Source: CBDCFV01 sp965261795
Lineage (GTDB): Bacteria; Chloroflexota; Dehalococcoidia; Lucifugimonadales; UBA3495
Direction of reading: 5' to 3'
Length of the DNA stretch: 64,000 nucleotides
Assembly: GCA_965261795.1 (NCBI GenBank)
Contig: OZ253476.1
Coordinates: forward strand, 4,030,001 to 4,094,000
Position numbers and translations under genes: made by a program
Shown: piece after piece, positions 53,401 through 60,512 of the stretch
Numbering within the stretch: position 1 is the stretch's first letter
How the letters are laid out: every line of letters starts with the position of its first letter
Notes under the pieces: model-generated
The model's input: only the letters and a program-made list of their open reading frames with translations
The model's database searches: none
Told to the model about the DNA's origin: nothing

Positions 53401-54231
53401 GGCTTGGTGGTGAACGGCATCCCCGTGACAATCAGCCCTCTCACTAATGTTCGAGGTTACTTGGTGGAAGGCACGAACGTAGAGGTTGAAGGACTGCTCC
53501 AAGCCAACGGATCGGTTATCGCCAGCGGGTTGAAAGGAGAGGTACGAAAGACCACTATCAATGGGATTAACGCCAACATCTACGGAGCGGTTGACGGAAT
53601 AGATAAAGACGAGTACGGAAATATCACGTCGGTAGCCATCAACGGCTTGACCACCCGCTTCGGCCACCTGACGTCAGCCCCCAGTAACATCCAGATTGGT
53701 CTGCCGGTTAAAGTACAGGCAGTCGTCATCGACGGGATGCCGATGGCGCGCCAATTGAAAAGGACCTGGGAGGAGATTCCTTGGGAGTCGCCTGTTGTCG
53801 AAGTGCGGAGCACCATCGAGTCTATAGGCTTCGACAGCGAGGGGTTGGTGACTAACATCATTGTAGACGGCCTGTCGGTGCGGGTAGTCCGGCAGCCCGA
53901 ACTGGCAAGCGCCATACAAATAGGAGACTTGGTAACCGTGCGGGGGACATTAAACGACGACGGGCTGCTGGCGACGGAAGTAACCGTGGAGCAGGCCCAG
54001 TCCGAAGGATCGGCAAGGATAGAGTTCGAAATGGAAGGCAGTGTCCGGGGCGTTGTTCGGGACGAGCAGTATCATATCTCCGGCTTGGATGTAAACGGGA
54101 ACCAAGTGGTGGTGCAGGCCTTGACCCGTGTCACTGGCGACTTGGAGGAAGGCAGAACGGTCAAAGTAACTGGCGTCATCAGCGAAAGCCGCCTCATCGC
54201 CCGGAATATCGAGGTGTCTCGCGGCCCATAG
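50485..54231 (+). CDS. Large exported protein: HYR/Ig-like domains followed by DUF5666-type repeats
   Basis: A 1248-residue secreted protein. A signal peptide ends near AQAQ (about residue 37). Residues about 40-215 hold two HYR domains, each with PPxLxLP and CTATDDAGN or CAATDASGN; further Ig-like domains reach about 355. From about 480 to 1245 there are roughly ten units of about 75 residues with the pattern GxVxxIxxxxxxVNGxxVxVxxxTxVxGxxxxGxxVxVxGxxxxxG, the DUF5666 style (small beta-barrels). The start is either TTG 50485 (AAGG upstream) or ATG 50500. It probably forms an extended cell-surface fibre. No enzymatic motif is seen. Confidence 0.8.
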   Translation: MVINAMLKTVMKAVGRTVAASVLVFLMMGDYSHYAQAQENDDSPPQLSLPGSITVEATGPSGVNVSFDAVAIDIVDPDPVVTCKPSSDSEFNLGTTRVVCTATDDAGNTSSGSFPVTVRDITPPLLTLPASFKTEASSKLGALVIFTNIATDSVDPSPVVECEPSSVSTFPLGTTTVSCAATDASGNVSGDHFLVTVEDTTPPTITGRMSPLLNVNGWHNTEVAVTFNCSDSASGVAACIGDEVLVNNGANQRVRGTSTDTAGNSAFFTMPGINIDRAPPVITINSPRNGAEFSILKRVAAGWNVADALSGVGSATASTRQGEPIDTSTLGTHTFAVTATDLAGNRTTTTHTYTVVAPFSTFLMSKVEVTLEGGAPRDEFRLAGVFELGPHSNGIDVANERTTIILGDFTQVIPAGSFVPEEDRGYRLDGVPGGIVRARIRDDGQFSVTATRLDLLQVSRSDPVPISLAIGDDVGNTTIQLMRSGQFTLETRPAMDFFGVVEAVEHQTLHVRTGEETHKVVLIDDTNVRLMHKQDAFSGDLVAGDRVAVSLAEREGKLFGDQIVLLRQKTRFKHLPGEVIAVTDTHLTIRPSYEMWEPITFSRGPGTPIQYFQGETALAPGSHVIVVAEQDPLTGLYFPEAKGINIIAVGEKDGDHGGEEPSPPDWIDHAIIPGVLKGVTNSGEWTIGGISVAVGVETKFDEGLTVGQMSSAKAALRADGSLLATEVRRVSYDTGISGSAELEGPFQGLDEPSGRWIIGSALVTVRPSINIDGVPRAGQRLKVFALVSKDGALLAREVQYVEEQASGESEADYLKLKGTFLGVDPQGNWIIHGARVAVGRQTRLEGDPAIGHQIEALATVRDDNSYLARSITGRPKTPWPPAPTAYIHGAIEKVLEDGSPVVNGVEVSLSALTKLDRSPRPGDFVEVTALVRPGRAFLAAEIDNHEADSGSLFTETSPVTFQGPIDDIGQNTGLVVNGIPVTISPLTNVRGYLVEGTNVEVEGLLQANGSVIASGLKGEVRKTTINGINANIYGAVDGIDKDEYGNITSVAINGLTTRFGHLTSAPSNIQIGLPVKVQAVVIDGMPMARQLKRTWEEIPWESPVVEVRSTIESIGFDSEGLVTNIIVDGLSVRVVRQPELASAIQIGDLVTVRGTLNDDGLLATEVTVEQAQSEGSARIEFEMEGSVRGVVRDEQYHISGLDVNGNQVVVQALTRVTGDLEEGRTVKVTGVISESRLIARNIEVSRGP

Positions 54232-54321
54232 AAAATTGCGCGGCGAGCATAACTTGACATGGAATTCGTAACATCTTACACTCGATGTAGTTGACGTAGT
54301 TAGTACCGGTCAACTTCACGC

Positions 54322-54399
54322 GGCCCGGTGGTGTAGTTGGTTTAACATACTGCCCTGTCAAGGCAGAGATCGGCGGTTCGAGTCCGCTCCGGGTCGCCA
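54322..54399 (+). tRNA. tRNA-Asp (GTC), attachment site of a genomic island
   Basis: The acceptor stem GGCCCGG pairs with CCGGGTC, the anticodon stem CTGCC with GGCAG around CTGTCAA (anticodon GTC, Asp), the T-arm is GGCGG/CCGCT with loop TTCGAGT, and CCA is encoded at 54397-54399. Its 3' 56 bases plus 6 flanking bases are duplicated at 57798-57860. Confidence 0.93.
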
Positions 54400-54406
54400 A
54401 CTTCAG

Positions 54407-54869
54407 TTCCTCTAGCGCAGGTGGCCTTTGGGCCCAAGCGTTGTAGCAACACCCACATCAGTCGCCCCAAGATACCTTTGCCACGGTGAATTAGTCCCGC
54501 TAGGGGTCTATTCCTGTGGCGGCCGCTTCCTCCTCCATGCTCTTGCTGACCCACTGCCGGCTCATGTCGAAGCACGGCCGGTGCCGGTCCCTGCGATGGA
54601 ACGACTTCAGGTCCGCCAGTGACTCCACCAGGCCCGCAGATATCGGCGCCTCGCGGCTCTGCCTAGCCTTGTTGCCCGGTACGTCCGGCCTCAGGCTGAG
54701 GATGGGCAGGGTCCTGGTTGAGCCGGATGGAGAGGCACTCGGACACCCGGAGCCCGGTGCGGAGCATAATTCGCATGGCCATCCGGACCTGGTAGCCGGA
54801 CGCCGCCACCAGCGCCGAGGTCTCCTCAGAGGTGAAGTAGTCGGGAAGTTTCTGGGGCTTGCGCGCCAT
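54407..54869 (-). pseudogene. Tyrosine recombinase (phage-type integrase), frameshifted and truncated
   Basis: The frame from 54869 reads MARKPQKLPDYFTSEETSAL and reaches RTGLRVSECLSIRL, the catalytic Arg I region. Near 54715 the frame shifts; a second frame continues with LSLRPDVPGNKARQSREAPI and DRHRPCFDMSRQWVS until a stop at 54500. After the stop another frame shows YLGATDVGVATTLGPK, which looks like a damaged LGH-x-x-x-x-T/Y C-terminal region. The N-terminal core-binding domain is short or missing. It lies directly beside tRNA-Asp and was presumably the enzyme that inserted the island. Confidence 0.75.
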
Positions 54870-55293
54870 GGCAAGGACTGTTTCGGGGGATTTCCGAAAC
54901 TGCCTCTACAGAACCCTGTGGATCGGGACACGCTGGTCAGGCGTGATTCCAAGGCTGAGACCGGCCGGTTGGTCACGGAAATCCCGGGTTTTCGCAAGTA
55001 GCTTATGCTCACCTGTCTGGCGTTGTTGGCCTTGCTAACTTTCGACTTCGTCCCCGTCCTCTTCACGCGGAACGATCCATCTGGCACCGGTGGTCGTGCC
55101 AGACAAACGCACGTGTTCGTAACTATCACGTTTCTGACAATGCCAGATAGAAGCCGGGTATCCCCAAACGTATCTTCCGGACAGGGGCAATCACACCGGT
55201 TATGTGAGGATCAGCTGGTGTCGGGAAGAGAGCTCCGCCGGCACCGACGCCAAGCCCCAACAACTCTAGCTGCTTACTTGTCAGGATCCTTGG
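54870..55293. other. 424-bp stretch without a recognisable gene
   Basis: Lies between the integrase remnant and the HNH gene in the island. It contains one clear inverted repeat, TCTGGCAC (55080-55087) with GTGCCAGA (55096-55103), 8-bp arms with an 8-base loop. Open frames here have no family-like sequence. Confidence 0.5.
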
Positions 55294-55932
55294 CTACGGC
55301 GGGACAGGATAACCTCGCTGGGTCAGCCAAACCCGTGTGATACTTGATAGTGGCTTGTTGCGCTTGGCTAAATTCTGAACTTCAACCAACAACGCAGCTG
55401 GTAGAGGTTGTGGCAGTATTCCCAGTGCATCAATCCAGTTCTTCCGCTCTCTAACTTGATACCATTCGTTGAGCTTCAAGTCTTCGATCATGCGACGTGC
55501 TTTGGATTTTTCTTCGCAGGATAATCCCGCTCTTGCGATTATCCTGCCGGACCCGAGGGAAAATTCGAAGTAATGCTCCGGGCGATCGTAGCTGCTAGTT
55601 GCGCATGGGTCGATGTAGCCTTCATCTGGCCATTTTTCGCGTTTGGCTTGGTTGCACGGGTGGCATGAAAATAGCCAGTTACTCCAGATGTACACTTTCT
55701 TTGGAAACCGAGACTTGGGCCGGAAATGGTCCACTTCCCCTGGGTCAACCTGTTCACAGTAAGTGCACAAGCCGTGGAACACGGCCTTCAAGTCATCGCG
55801 GAACGTTTGCCATGCATGATCCGTTGGCCGCACACCTCCATCACCCGCGTAATATCGAACCCAACCGGGGGTATGATGTTCTCGGACAGAGGCCAATCTA
55901 ACAGGTTCTGGACCGCGGTCTACCCAATGCAT
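55294..55932 (-). CDS. ptuB: HNH endonuclease, PtuB-like (Septu)
   Basis: A 212-residue HNH nuclease. Zinc ligands are C56 and C59 in CTYCEQ and C90 and C93 in FSCHPCNQAKR; the catalytic motif is EVDHFRPKSRFP (D68-H69) with N85 in IWSNWLF and N94. This arrangement is that of the PtuB/TIGR02646 group found with SMC-type ATPases in Septu and with retron effectors. It lies 127 bp after the ATPase gene on the same strand. The start has GGTGA upstream. In Septu the nuclease is thought to be held by the ATPase until phage infection; that is family knowledge. Confidence 0.82.
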   Translation of the reverse strand: MHWVDRGPEPVRLASVREHHTPGWVRYYAGDGGVRPTDHAWQTFRDDLKAVFHGLCTYCEQVDPGEVDHFRPKSRFPKKVYIWSNWLFSCHPCNQAKREKWPDEGYIDPCATSSYDRPEHYFEFSLGSGRIIARAGLSCEEKSKARRMIEDLKLNEWYQVRERKNWIDALGILPQPLPAALLVEVQNLAKRNKPLSSITRVWLTQRGYPVPP

Positions 55933-56059
55933 AAGTCACCATGATCAACTTGGTAAGAACTGGCATTGATTCGACAATAGCGAAGAGGAGAATATTTTTG
56001 GATTTTCGCTCCTGAATCTATAGTGAGCTATTATTTCTTGGGAGATTAGGTCACGCTTT

Positions 56060-57409
56060 TCATGACGAGGTTTCTTCTTGATATTTCCTTATTCCGCGAA
56101 TGAGTTCTTCCATCAAAGTTGACGAGGACCCACCTACTCGCTGCGTTTCGGTCAATGATGTCAACCGATCTAGCTCTGTAGATTCTTCCAGGGTTAGTTG
56201 CTCTTTCGCACTTAGCTCCTCCAACTTATCGAAATTTTCGATGGTTTTTAGATCTGTAGGATTCCTCACTCCCAGCAAGTTACGCAAGATTTGATCTGCT
56301 GACCATCCTGCTATGCTGGAGACGTTTCTCGACACTTCCACCCCGTTATCTTCATCTCGTGACAACAGTTGGACTTGACCCGGCTCTAAACCAGCGAGCA
56401 TGAGGGGAGAATGAGTGGAGCAGAAAATCTGAAGATGAGGAAAATGCCGAGTTAGGGTGGGAATAATCCCCCGCTGCCAGGCCGGATGCAAATGGGCATC
56501 TATTTCGTCGACTATGAGGATGCCGGGTTCATCTTCTAGGCGTTTCGGGAAGTCGTAATATTCGGCGTATCCGATGACCAGATGGGCCAACCATTGAATA
56601 ACTGATTGGGTTCCTTGACTCATCGTATTCAAAGGCATGACACCGTCTACCGTTTGAAAGGACGGAAAAAACCCGGTCGAATCTTCGTCAACACCAGTGA
56701 ATGTTATCGGAAACCCTTCAGCAATGTCTGTCGCCATCTGAGCGATTTTGTCGACGCTGTCTCGTAAACCAGGGTTTCCTCTCAAGTAAGACCGATAGTC
56801 CAAGTCTACGATTTTCTGAATGACCTCTTCGTCGCTTACCAAAGAAGGATCCTCTGACACTAATGTGAGACGCCTTCGCAACTCAGGCACAATTGCTCGC
56901 CTCCACCTCGCGGTGGTTCGCTGACGAACCCGTCGTACCCTTTTAGACGCAGCTTCGGCTTGGTGTATGTTTGTCGGCGGAGAGTCTTCCTCAAAATTAT
57001 CCAGTCCCGTAGTTGGCCCCGGGGACCTGAAATCAGTCGGCCGCCGCATTGCAGGGATGAACTTGCTATAACCGACACTCTCCAGTAATTGAACATAGTT
57101 TGTCCAACGGTCTGCCGTCCAATAGCTATTCTCAATGTCTATCTCGGTTCGACCTTGGAACAATATTGGCAGTTCTCCACCAAAACTGGCACCTTCGCTT
57201 TTATAAACGGTAAATGTCGATGTCTCGCCATCTCTCAAGAGTTTGACTGGGAAATGAAACGGATAGACCAATGCATCTCCAAGCACCCAGAGGACCGTGG
57301 ATTTGCCGGAATTGTTGGGGCCAGTGAATACGTTCACCTGCGGGTCAAAGTCGAAACTTGCCTCGCGGAATGGTCCAACATTCGTGAACTCGAGATGTTC
57401 TATGTACAT
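56060..57409 (-). CDS. ptuA: SMC-like AAA ATPase, PtuA-like (Septu)
   Basis: A 449-residue ATPase. Walker A is GPNNSGKST (30-38), Walker B is GILIVDEIDAHLHP and the switch His is in CSTHSPLMLAG. A middle region with several Arg/Lys helices separates the halves. The order ATPase then HNH matches Septu. ATG 57409 follows GAGGGA at 7 bases; an earlier in-frame ATG at 57463 is less suitable. Codon and base use are more A/T-rich than neighbours, in keeping with horizontal transfer. It differs from the second ATPase at 7706, whose partner is a DUF4276 protein. Confidence 0.83.
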   Translation of the reverse strand: MYIEHLEFTNVGPFREASFDFDPQVNVFTGPNNSGKSTVLWVLGDALVYPFHFPVKLLRDGETSTFTVYKSEGASFGGELPILFQGRTEIDIENSYWTADRWTNYVQLLESVGYSKFIPAMRRPTDFRSPGPTTGLDNFEEDSPPTNIHQAEAASKRVRRVRQRTTARWRRAIVPELRRRLTLVSEDPSLVSDEEVIQKIVDLDYRSYLRGNPGLRDSVDKIAQMATDIAEGFPITFTGVDEDSTGFFPSFQTVDGVMPLNTMSQGTQSVIQWLAHLVIGYAEYYDFPKRLEDEPGILIVDEIDAHLHPAWQRGIIPTLTRHFPHLQIFCSTHSPLMLAGLEPGQVQLLSRDEDNGVEVSRNVSSIAGWSADQILRNLLGVRNPTDLKTIENFDKLEELSAKEQLTLEESTELDRLTSLTETQRVGGSSSTLMEELIRGIRKYQEETSS

Positions 57410-57657
57410 GATAGATTCCCTCACTCCCTCCCTGAACTCAAGTGAATACGCACTGCAAGGCATGACGGAGGGAGTTGTTAGCTCTTTCTGATATGAGAGT
57501 TGCCAGCGGGCTCATCCTAATGATTTTGACATAAGGGCATGGAATTTGGAAACGGCCCGGGTTGCATTGAGCAATGCATTCCGATCTCCTTAGAGGACAG
57601 ATATTACGAAGATGTCTCCTATGTAAGCTAGAGGGAGACCGTCAACCAAGCTTGACG

Positions 57658-57715
57658 GGATGCTCCAGGACACCGCCCTCTCAAGGCGGAGAGCACGGGA
57701 TCGGCCGTCGTCAAT
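57658..57715 (+). pseudogene. tRNA-Glu (CTC) remnant 1
   Basis: Contains an intact anticodon arm CCGCC-CTCTCAA-GGCGG (57673-57689, anticodon CTC) and a D-arm-like GCTCCAGGAC, followed by a decayed T-arm (CACGGGATCGGCCGT). No acceptor stem can be formed. Confidence 0.65.
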
Positions 57716-57746
57716 TCTGCCGTGTGAGTTACGGTACGTTTCCATA

Positions 57747-57797
57747 CCCCGGTCGTCTAGCCAGGTTAGGACGCCACCCTCTCAAGGTGGAGACCTA
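57747..57797 (+). pseudogene. tRNA-Glu (CTC) remnant 2, 5' two thirds
   Basis: CCCCGGTCGTCTAGCCAGG and GTTAGGAC are a good tRNA-Glu acceptor and D-arm, then CCACC-CTCTCAA-GGTGG (57774-57790) is a perfect anticodon arm with CTC. The T-arm and 3' acceptor are missing: the sequence switches straight into the tRNA-Asp duplicate at 57798. Confidence 0.72.
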
Positions 57798-57860
57798 TAA
57801 CATACTGCCCTGTCAAGGCAGAGATCGGCGACCTAAGTCCGCTCCGGGTCGCCAACTTCA
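57798..57860 (+). repeat. Right attachment repeat: duplicated 3' part of tRNA-Asp
   Basis: Matches 54343-54405 at 58 of 63 positions. All five differences are transitions, within the T-arm (GTTCG to ACCTA), so this copy can no longer form a functional T-loop. It lacks the 5' acceptor and D-arm and is not a functional tRNA. Confidence 0.85.
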
Positions 57861-58063
57861 AATGCATTAGTTGGGGAATCCGCAAGCCGCAAACGGACAG
57901 GTGCACAACCCCGCCCCAATACTTCCTCCTCGGTCCCAGTTCAGAAGGTTCCCTCCACTCCAGGGCCACATGCATCGCTTCAGGCACCGCCAGCCAACGT
58001 CATCTATGTAGGCCGCGCGTCTCTTGGACCCGTCGGTCGGTCAGCGTGGAATCGCAACTACCG

Positions 58064-58621
58064 CTAAACGGGAAGCGGTGCCTCGGTGAGCTCGGTCGGA
58101 AGTTCGACCTCGAAAGCGTTCACGTTGAAAGCCAGCATCGAGTAGCAGCCCATGAGAGTCGTTAATTCCGTCGCTCCAGTCACGCCGAAGTGGGACACGA
58201 CGGCATCGAACGCTTCCTGGCTGACCCGGCGGGTGCGGAAAAACTGTTGGCCGTACTCCACCACAGCCGCCTCGTCCGCCTGGGGGTTGGGGAGTTCTTT
58301 CCGGTCCCTCAAGGCGTCGACCAGTTCGTTGCGTAACCCGGCTTGACGCCCCGCCGGGGCATGGGCGTTCCAAATGTACTGGCAGTCGTTCTCCCGGGCC
58401 GCAACCAGCATGGCAAGCTCCCGGATGCGGGGTTCCAAGGAGGTGTCCGTCCTTAGGTAAAGAGCCAGCCCCAAGGCGCGTTGAGCGACTTCCGGGGCGT
58501 TGAGCATTACCGACCCCGGACCGCCGCTTGGGACACCGCCTCGCTCCGCCACGATGGCGTCGAAAGTCTCCCTCTGGGCCTCCGGGACTGCTTCTCGGGT
58601 AACCGCCGGTGTTCTCGCCAT
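58064..58621 (-). CDS. Carboxymuconolactone decarboxylase (CMD/AhpD-fold) family protein
   Basis: A 185-residue all-helical CMD protein. The core ELAMLVAARENDCQYIWNAHAPAG near residues 68-91 holds the single conserved Cys and the His of the CQYxWNAH signature; the second Cys of AhpD (CxxC) is absent, as in many CMD proteins. They include gamma-carboxymuconolactone decarboxylases and peroxidase-like proteins. The ATG has GGGGAGGT upstream. It stands alone just outside the island. Function uncertain. Confidence 0.85.
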   Translation of the reverse strand: MARTPAVTREAVPEAQRETFDAIVAERGGVPSGGPGSVMLNAPEVAQRALGLALYLRTDTSLEPRIRELAMLVAARENDCQYIWNAHAPAGRQAGLRNELVDALRDRKELPNPQADEAAVVEYGQQFFRTRRVSQEAFDAVVSHFGVTGATELTTLMGCYSMLAFNVNAFEVELPTELTEAPLPV

Positions 58622-58802
58622 GTTTACCTCCCCTTACAGTGGATTGGACCCAACCCGTAACAAGTCAAATTCGAAAGGTGTCGGAGACGTATCTGTGGTT
58701 AGTTTACCACCGTACCGCACTTTCGTCGGGATTTCGTTGGCATGGCAATCGCGTTTTAACCATCAGTGCACCAGACAGGCTAAATCTGCCGTAAAACCTT
58801 CC

Positions 58803-58965
58803 GTCATTCCCGCGAAGGAACGTCACCCCCGCGAAGGAACGTCACCCCCGCGAAGGCGGGGGCGGGAATCCACACTGTCTCCCATAGGCAAATCTACCCT
58901 TTCCAACGACTATGGATTCCCGTTTCCACGGGAATGACGCCTGCCCCCGTGAAGACGGGGGATTA
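58803..58965. repeat. Cluster of extragenic palindromic repeats
   Basis: Three 19-bp tandem units (58803-58821, 58822-58840, 58841-58859) of pattern GTCACCCCCGCGAAGGAAC, the last running into a CCCCCGC/GCGGGGG palindrome and GGGAATCC, then a second palindromic unit GATTCCCGTTTCCACGGGAA with TGACG at about 58916-58940 and a CCCCCGT/ACGGGGG hairpin at 58944-58961. They belong to the same family as 31713 and 32721. The rest of the 58622-59179 gap shows no gene. Confidence 0.75.
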
Positions 58966-59179
58966 AATGGGCCGCCACGCTTTATAACGCGATTGCCCTG
59001 ATTGCCTTGGTCGTGTTCACCACTTTGTAAGCCGGTCCCACCGTTAATCAATTCGTCGAGAATGGCGACATTGCTCCATCGCTGGAGTAAAATCCCCGAG
59101 TGAATAAAGTCCGCTATTCGCAATTTCCGCTGCAATCGCCAAATCCGGATGCGACGGTATCCTGAACGAGAATTATTCC

Positions 59180-60310
59180 ATGAAAGTTTATTACTTCAGC
59201 GAATTCCCGTATCACGAGTACCCGGATGAAGAGGGCAAAAAGTACCCTTCCCTCCGGCTTACTTTCCCCAACACGTACTTCGATCCCCAGACGGCAAACG
59301 CGCTGTTCAAACGCTACTTCGACGAGTGCCAGTACGTCGATGAACTTGGCTACGAGGGCATCATGGTCAACGAGCATCACAGCACGCCGTCGTGCATGAA
59401 TGCTTCGTGCAACCTGACCGCTGCCATCCTGGCCCGCACCACGCAGAACGCCAAAATTCTGCTGTTGGGCAACATCCTGCCTATCCATGAAAACCCGGTA
59501 CGGTTAGCGGAAGAAATCGCCATGATCGACGTAATCTCCGGCGGCCGGGTAATTTCCGGGATGGTCCGTGGCACGGGTGTGGAAACCGTATCCACCAACG
59601 TCAACCCGGTAGACAACCGGGAGCGGTTTGAAGAGTGCCACGACTTGCTGATCAAGACGTGGACCACGCCGGGACCTTTCCGGTGGGAGGGCAAGCACTA
59701 CAACTTCCGGGTGGTGAATCCTTGGATAACGCCGATACAACAACCCCACCCGCCAGTATGGGTGCCGGGTTCCGCCAGCCCGGAAACCGCCCAGTGGGCA
59801 GGCAGCCGCGGCTATACCTATGTAGCCTTTCTCACTCCCTTGGACGTGACGGGGGACCTGTTCGGCATCTACCGGACCGCCGCATTGGAGTCGGGCTACG
59901 ACCCCGGGCCGGACAATTACGGCTACCTCCTGTGCTGCTACGTGGCGGAGACCCAGGAAAAAGCTGAAGAGGAGGCCAGGCACTTCATTTGGCGTATGGG
60001 CGAGACTACCCGAGCTCCTCGGGAATACATGAACCCCATCGGGTACCGCTCTCAAGCCGGGCAGCAGGTAGCCGCCCGCCGGAACTCCCGCCCCCTCATC
60101 AGCCAAAGCTTCGAGGAATTGAACGAGAACTTCCACATCGTTTGCGGAACGCCGGATACTGTGCTGGAAAAGCTCAAGTACCTGCACGGCCAGCTGGGTA
60201 TGGGCCACCTGATTATGTACGGCCAGGAGTCCCGAATGTCGCATGACGCCACCATGTCCAACATCCGTCTCTTCGGCAAAGAGGTGCTTCCGGTCATCAA
60301 GGACTGGTAG
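59180..60310 (+). CDS. LLM class flavin-dependent oxidoreductase (paralog 4)
   Basis: A 376-residue luciferase-like monooxygenase strongly resembling paralog 1 at 1003: both have SEF/SEQP starts, RLTFPNTYFDPQ versus RLGFPNTHFDPE, GIMVNEHHS, ILLLGNILPIHENPVRLAEEIAMIDVISGGR and a WITPIQQPHPPVWVPGSASPE segment. The NEHH motif is near 63-66. No strong RBS is seen before ATG 59180 (GAGAATTATTCC). It is followed by a VOC pseudogene, just as paralog 1 is followed by a VOC gene, so the two regions may derive from one duplicated operon. Confidence 0.9.
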   Translation: MKVYYFSEFPYHEYPDEEGKKYPSLRLTFPNTYFDPQTANALFKRYFDECQYVDELGYEGIMVNEHHSTPSCMNASCNLTAAILARTTQNAKILLLGNILPIHENPVRLAEEIAMIDVISGGRVISGMVRGTGVETVSTNVNPVDNRERFEECHDLLIKTWTTPGPFRWEGKHYNFRVVNPWITPIQQPHPPVWVPGSASPETAQWAGSRGYTYVAFLTPLDVTGDLFGIYRTAALESGYDPGPDNYGYLLCCYVAETQEKAEEEARHFIWRMGETTRAPREYMNPIGYRSQAGQQVAARRNSRPLISQSFEELNENFHIVCGTPDTVLEKLKYLHGQLGMGHLIMYGQESRMSHDATMSNIRLFGKEVLPVIKDW

Positions 60311-60350
60311 CAGCGCAGCGACTAAAGAAGAGGACTGGTTACCGGAGCGT

Positions 60351-60493
60351 CATGATTACCAAGATCAGGATTGTGTCGGTGTATACCGGCGACCAGGAAA
60401 CGGCGTCGCGTTTTTACACCGAGACCCTGGGGTTCATTTGCTATCTTCACCGACCCCGACGGCAACGAGCTAATCCTGACCCAAAACAACTAA
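60351..60493 (+). pseudogene. VOC family protein gene with internal deletion
   Basis: The start MITKIRIVSVYTGDQETASRF is a good VOC N-terminus. After GFICY at about 60440 the normal 60-70 middle residues are missing; in the next frame the sequence resumes as FAIFTDPDGNELILTQNN and stops at 60493. So an out-of-frame deletion joined the first strand-helix to the last strand. The product, about 30 residues plus a frameshifted tail, cannot fold as VOC. Confidence 0.8.
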
Positions 60494-60512
60494 TGCCAAA
60501 ACGGGAGGTGGA

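Larger units (their letters stand above)
54343..57860. mobile_element. Genomic island at tRNA-Asp carrying a Septu-like defence pair
   Basis: Bounded by two 63-bp copies of the tRNA-Asp 3' part (54343-54405 and 57798-57860), 58 of 63 bases identical. The intact tRNA is on the left and its 3' copy on the right, with an integrase remnant next to the tRNA, the standard geometry of tRNA-targeted islands. The cargo (55294-57409) is visibly more A/T-rich than the rest of the window. The integrase is broken, so the island is probably fixed. Confidence 0.8.

Noticed and set aside
54500..55129. 209-residue minus-strand open frame in the island
   Set aside because: Only its last third is integrase-like; the rest is an out-of-frame shadow of the other integrase fragment. 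Treated as part of the frameshifted pseudogene.
57747..57857. The Glu/Asp tRNA chimera as a functional tRNA (CCCGG can pair with CCGGG across it)
   Set aside because: It would have two anticodon arms and a destroyed T-loop; better explained as adjoining remnants.
58064..58621. Loss of the second cysteine in the CMD protein as an inactivating change
   Set aside because: The CQYxWNAH form is common in this CMD subgroup, so it is not unusual.
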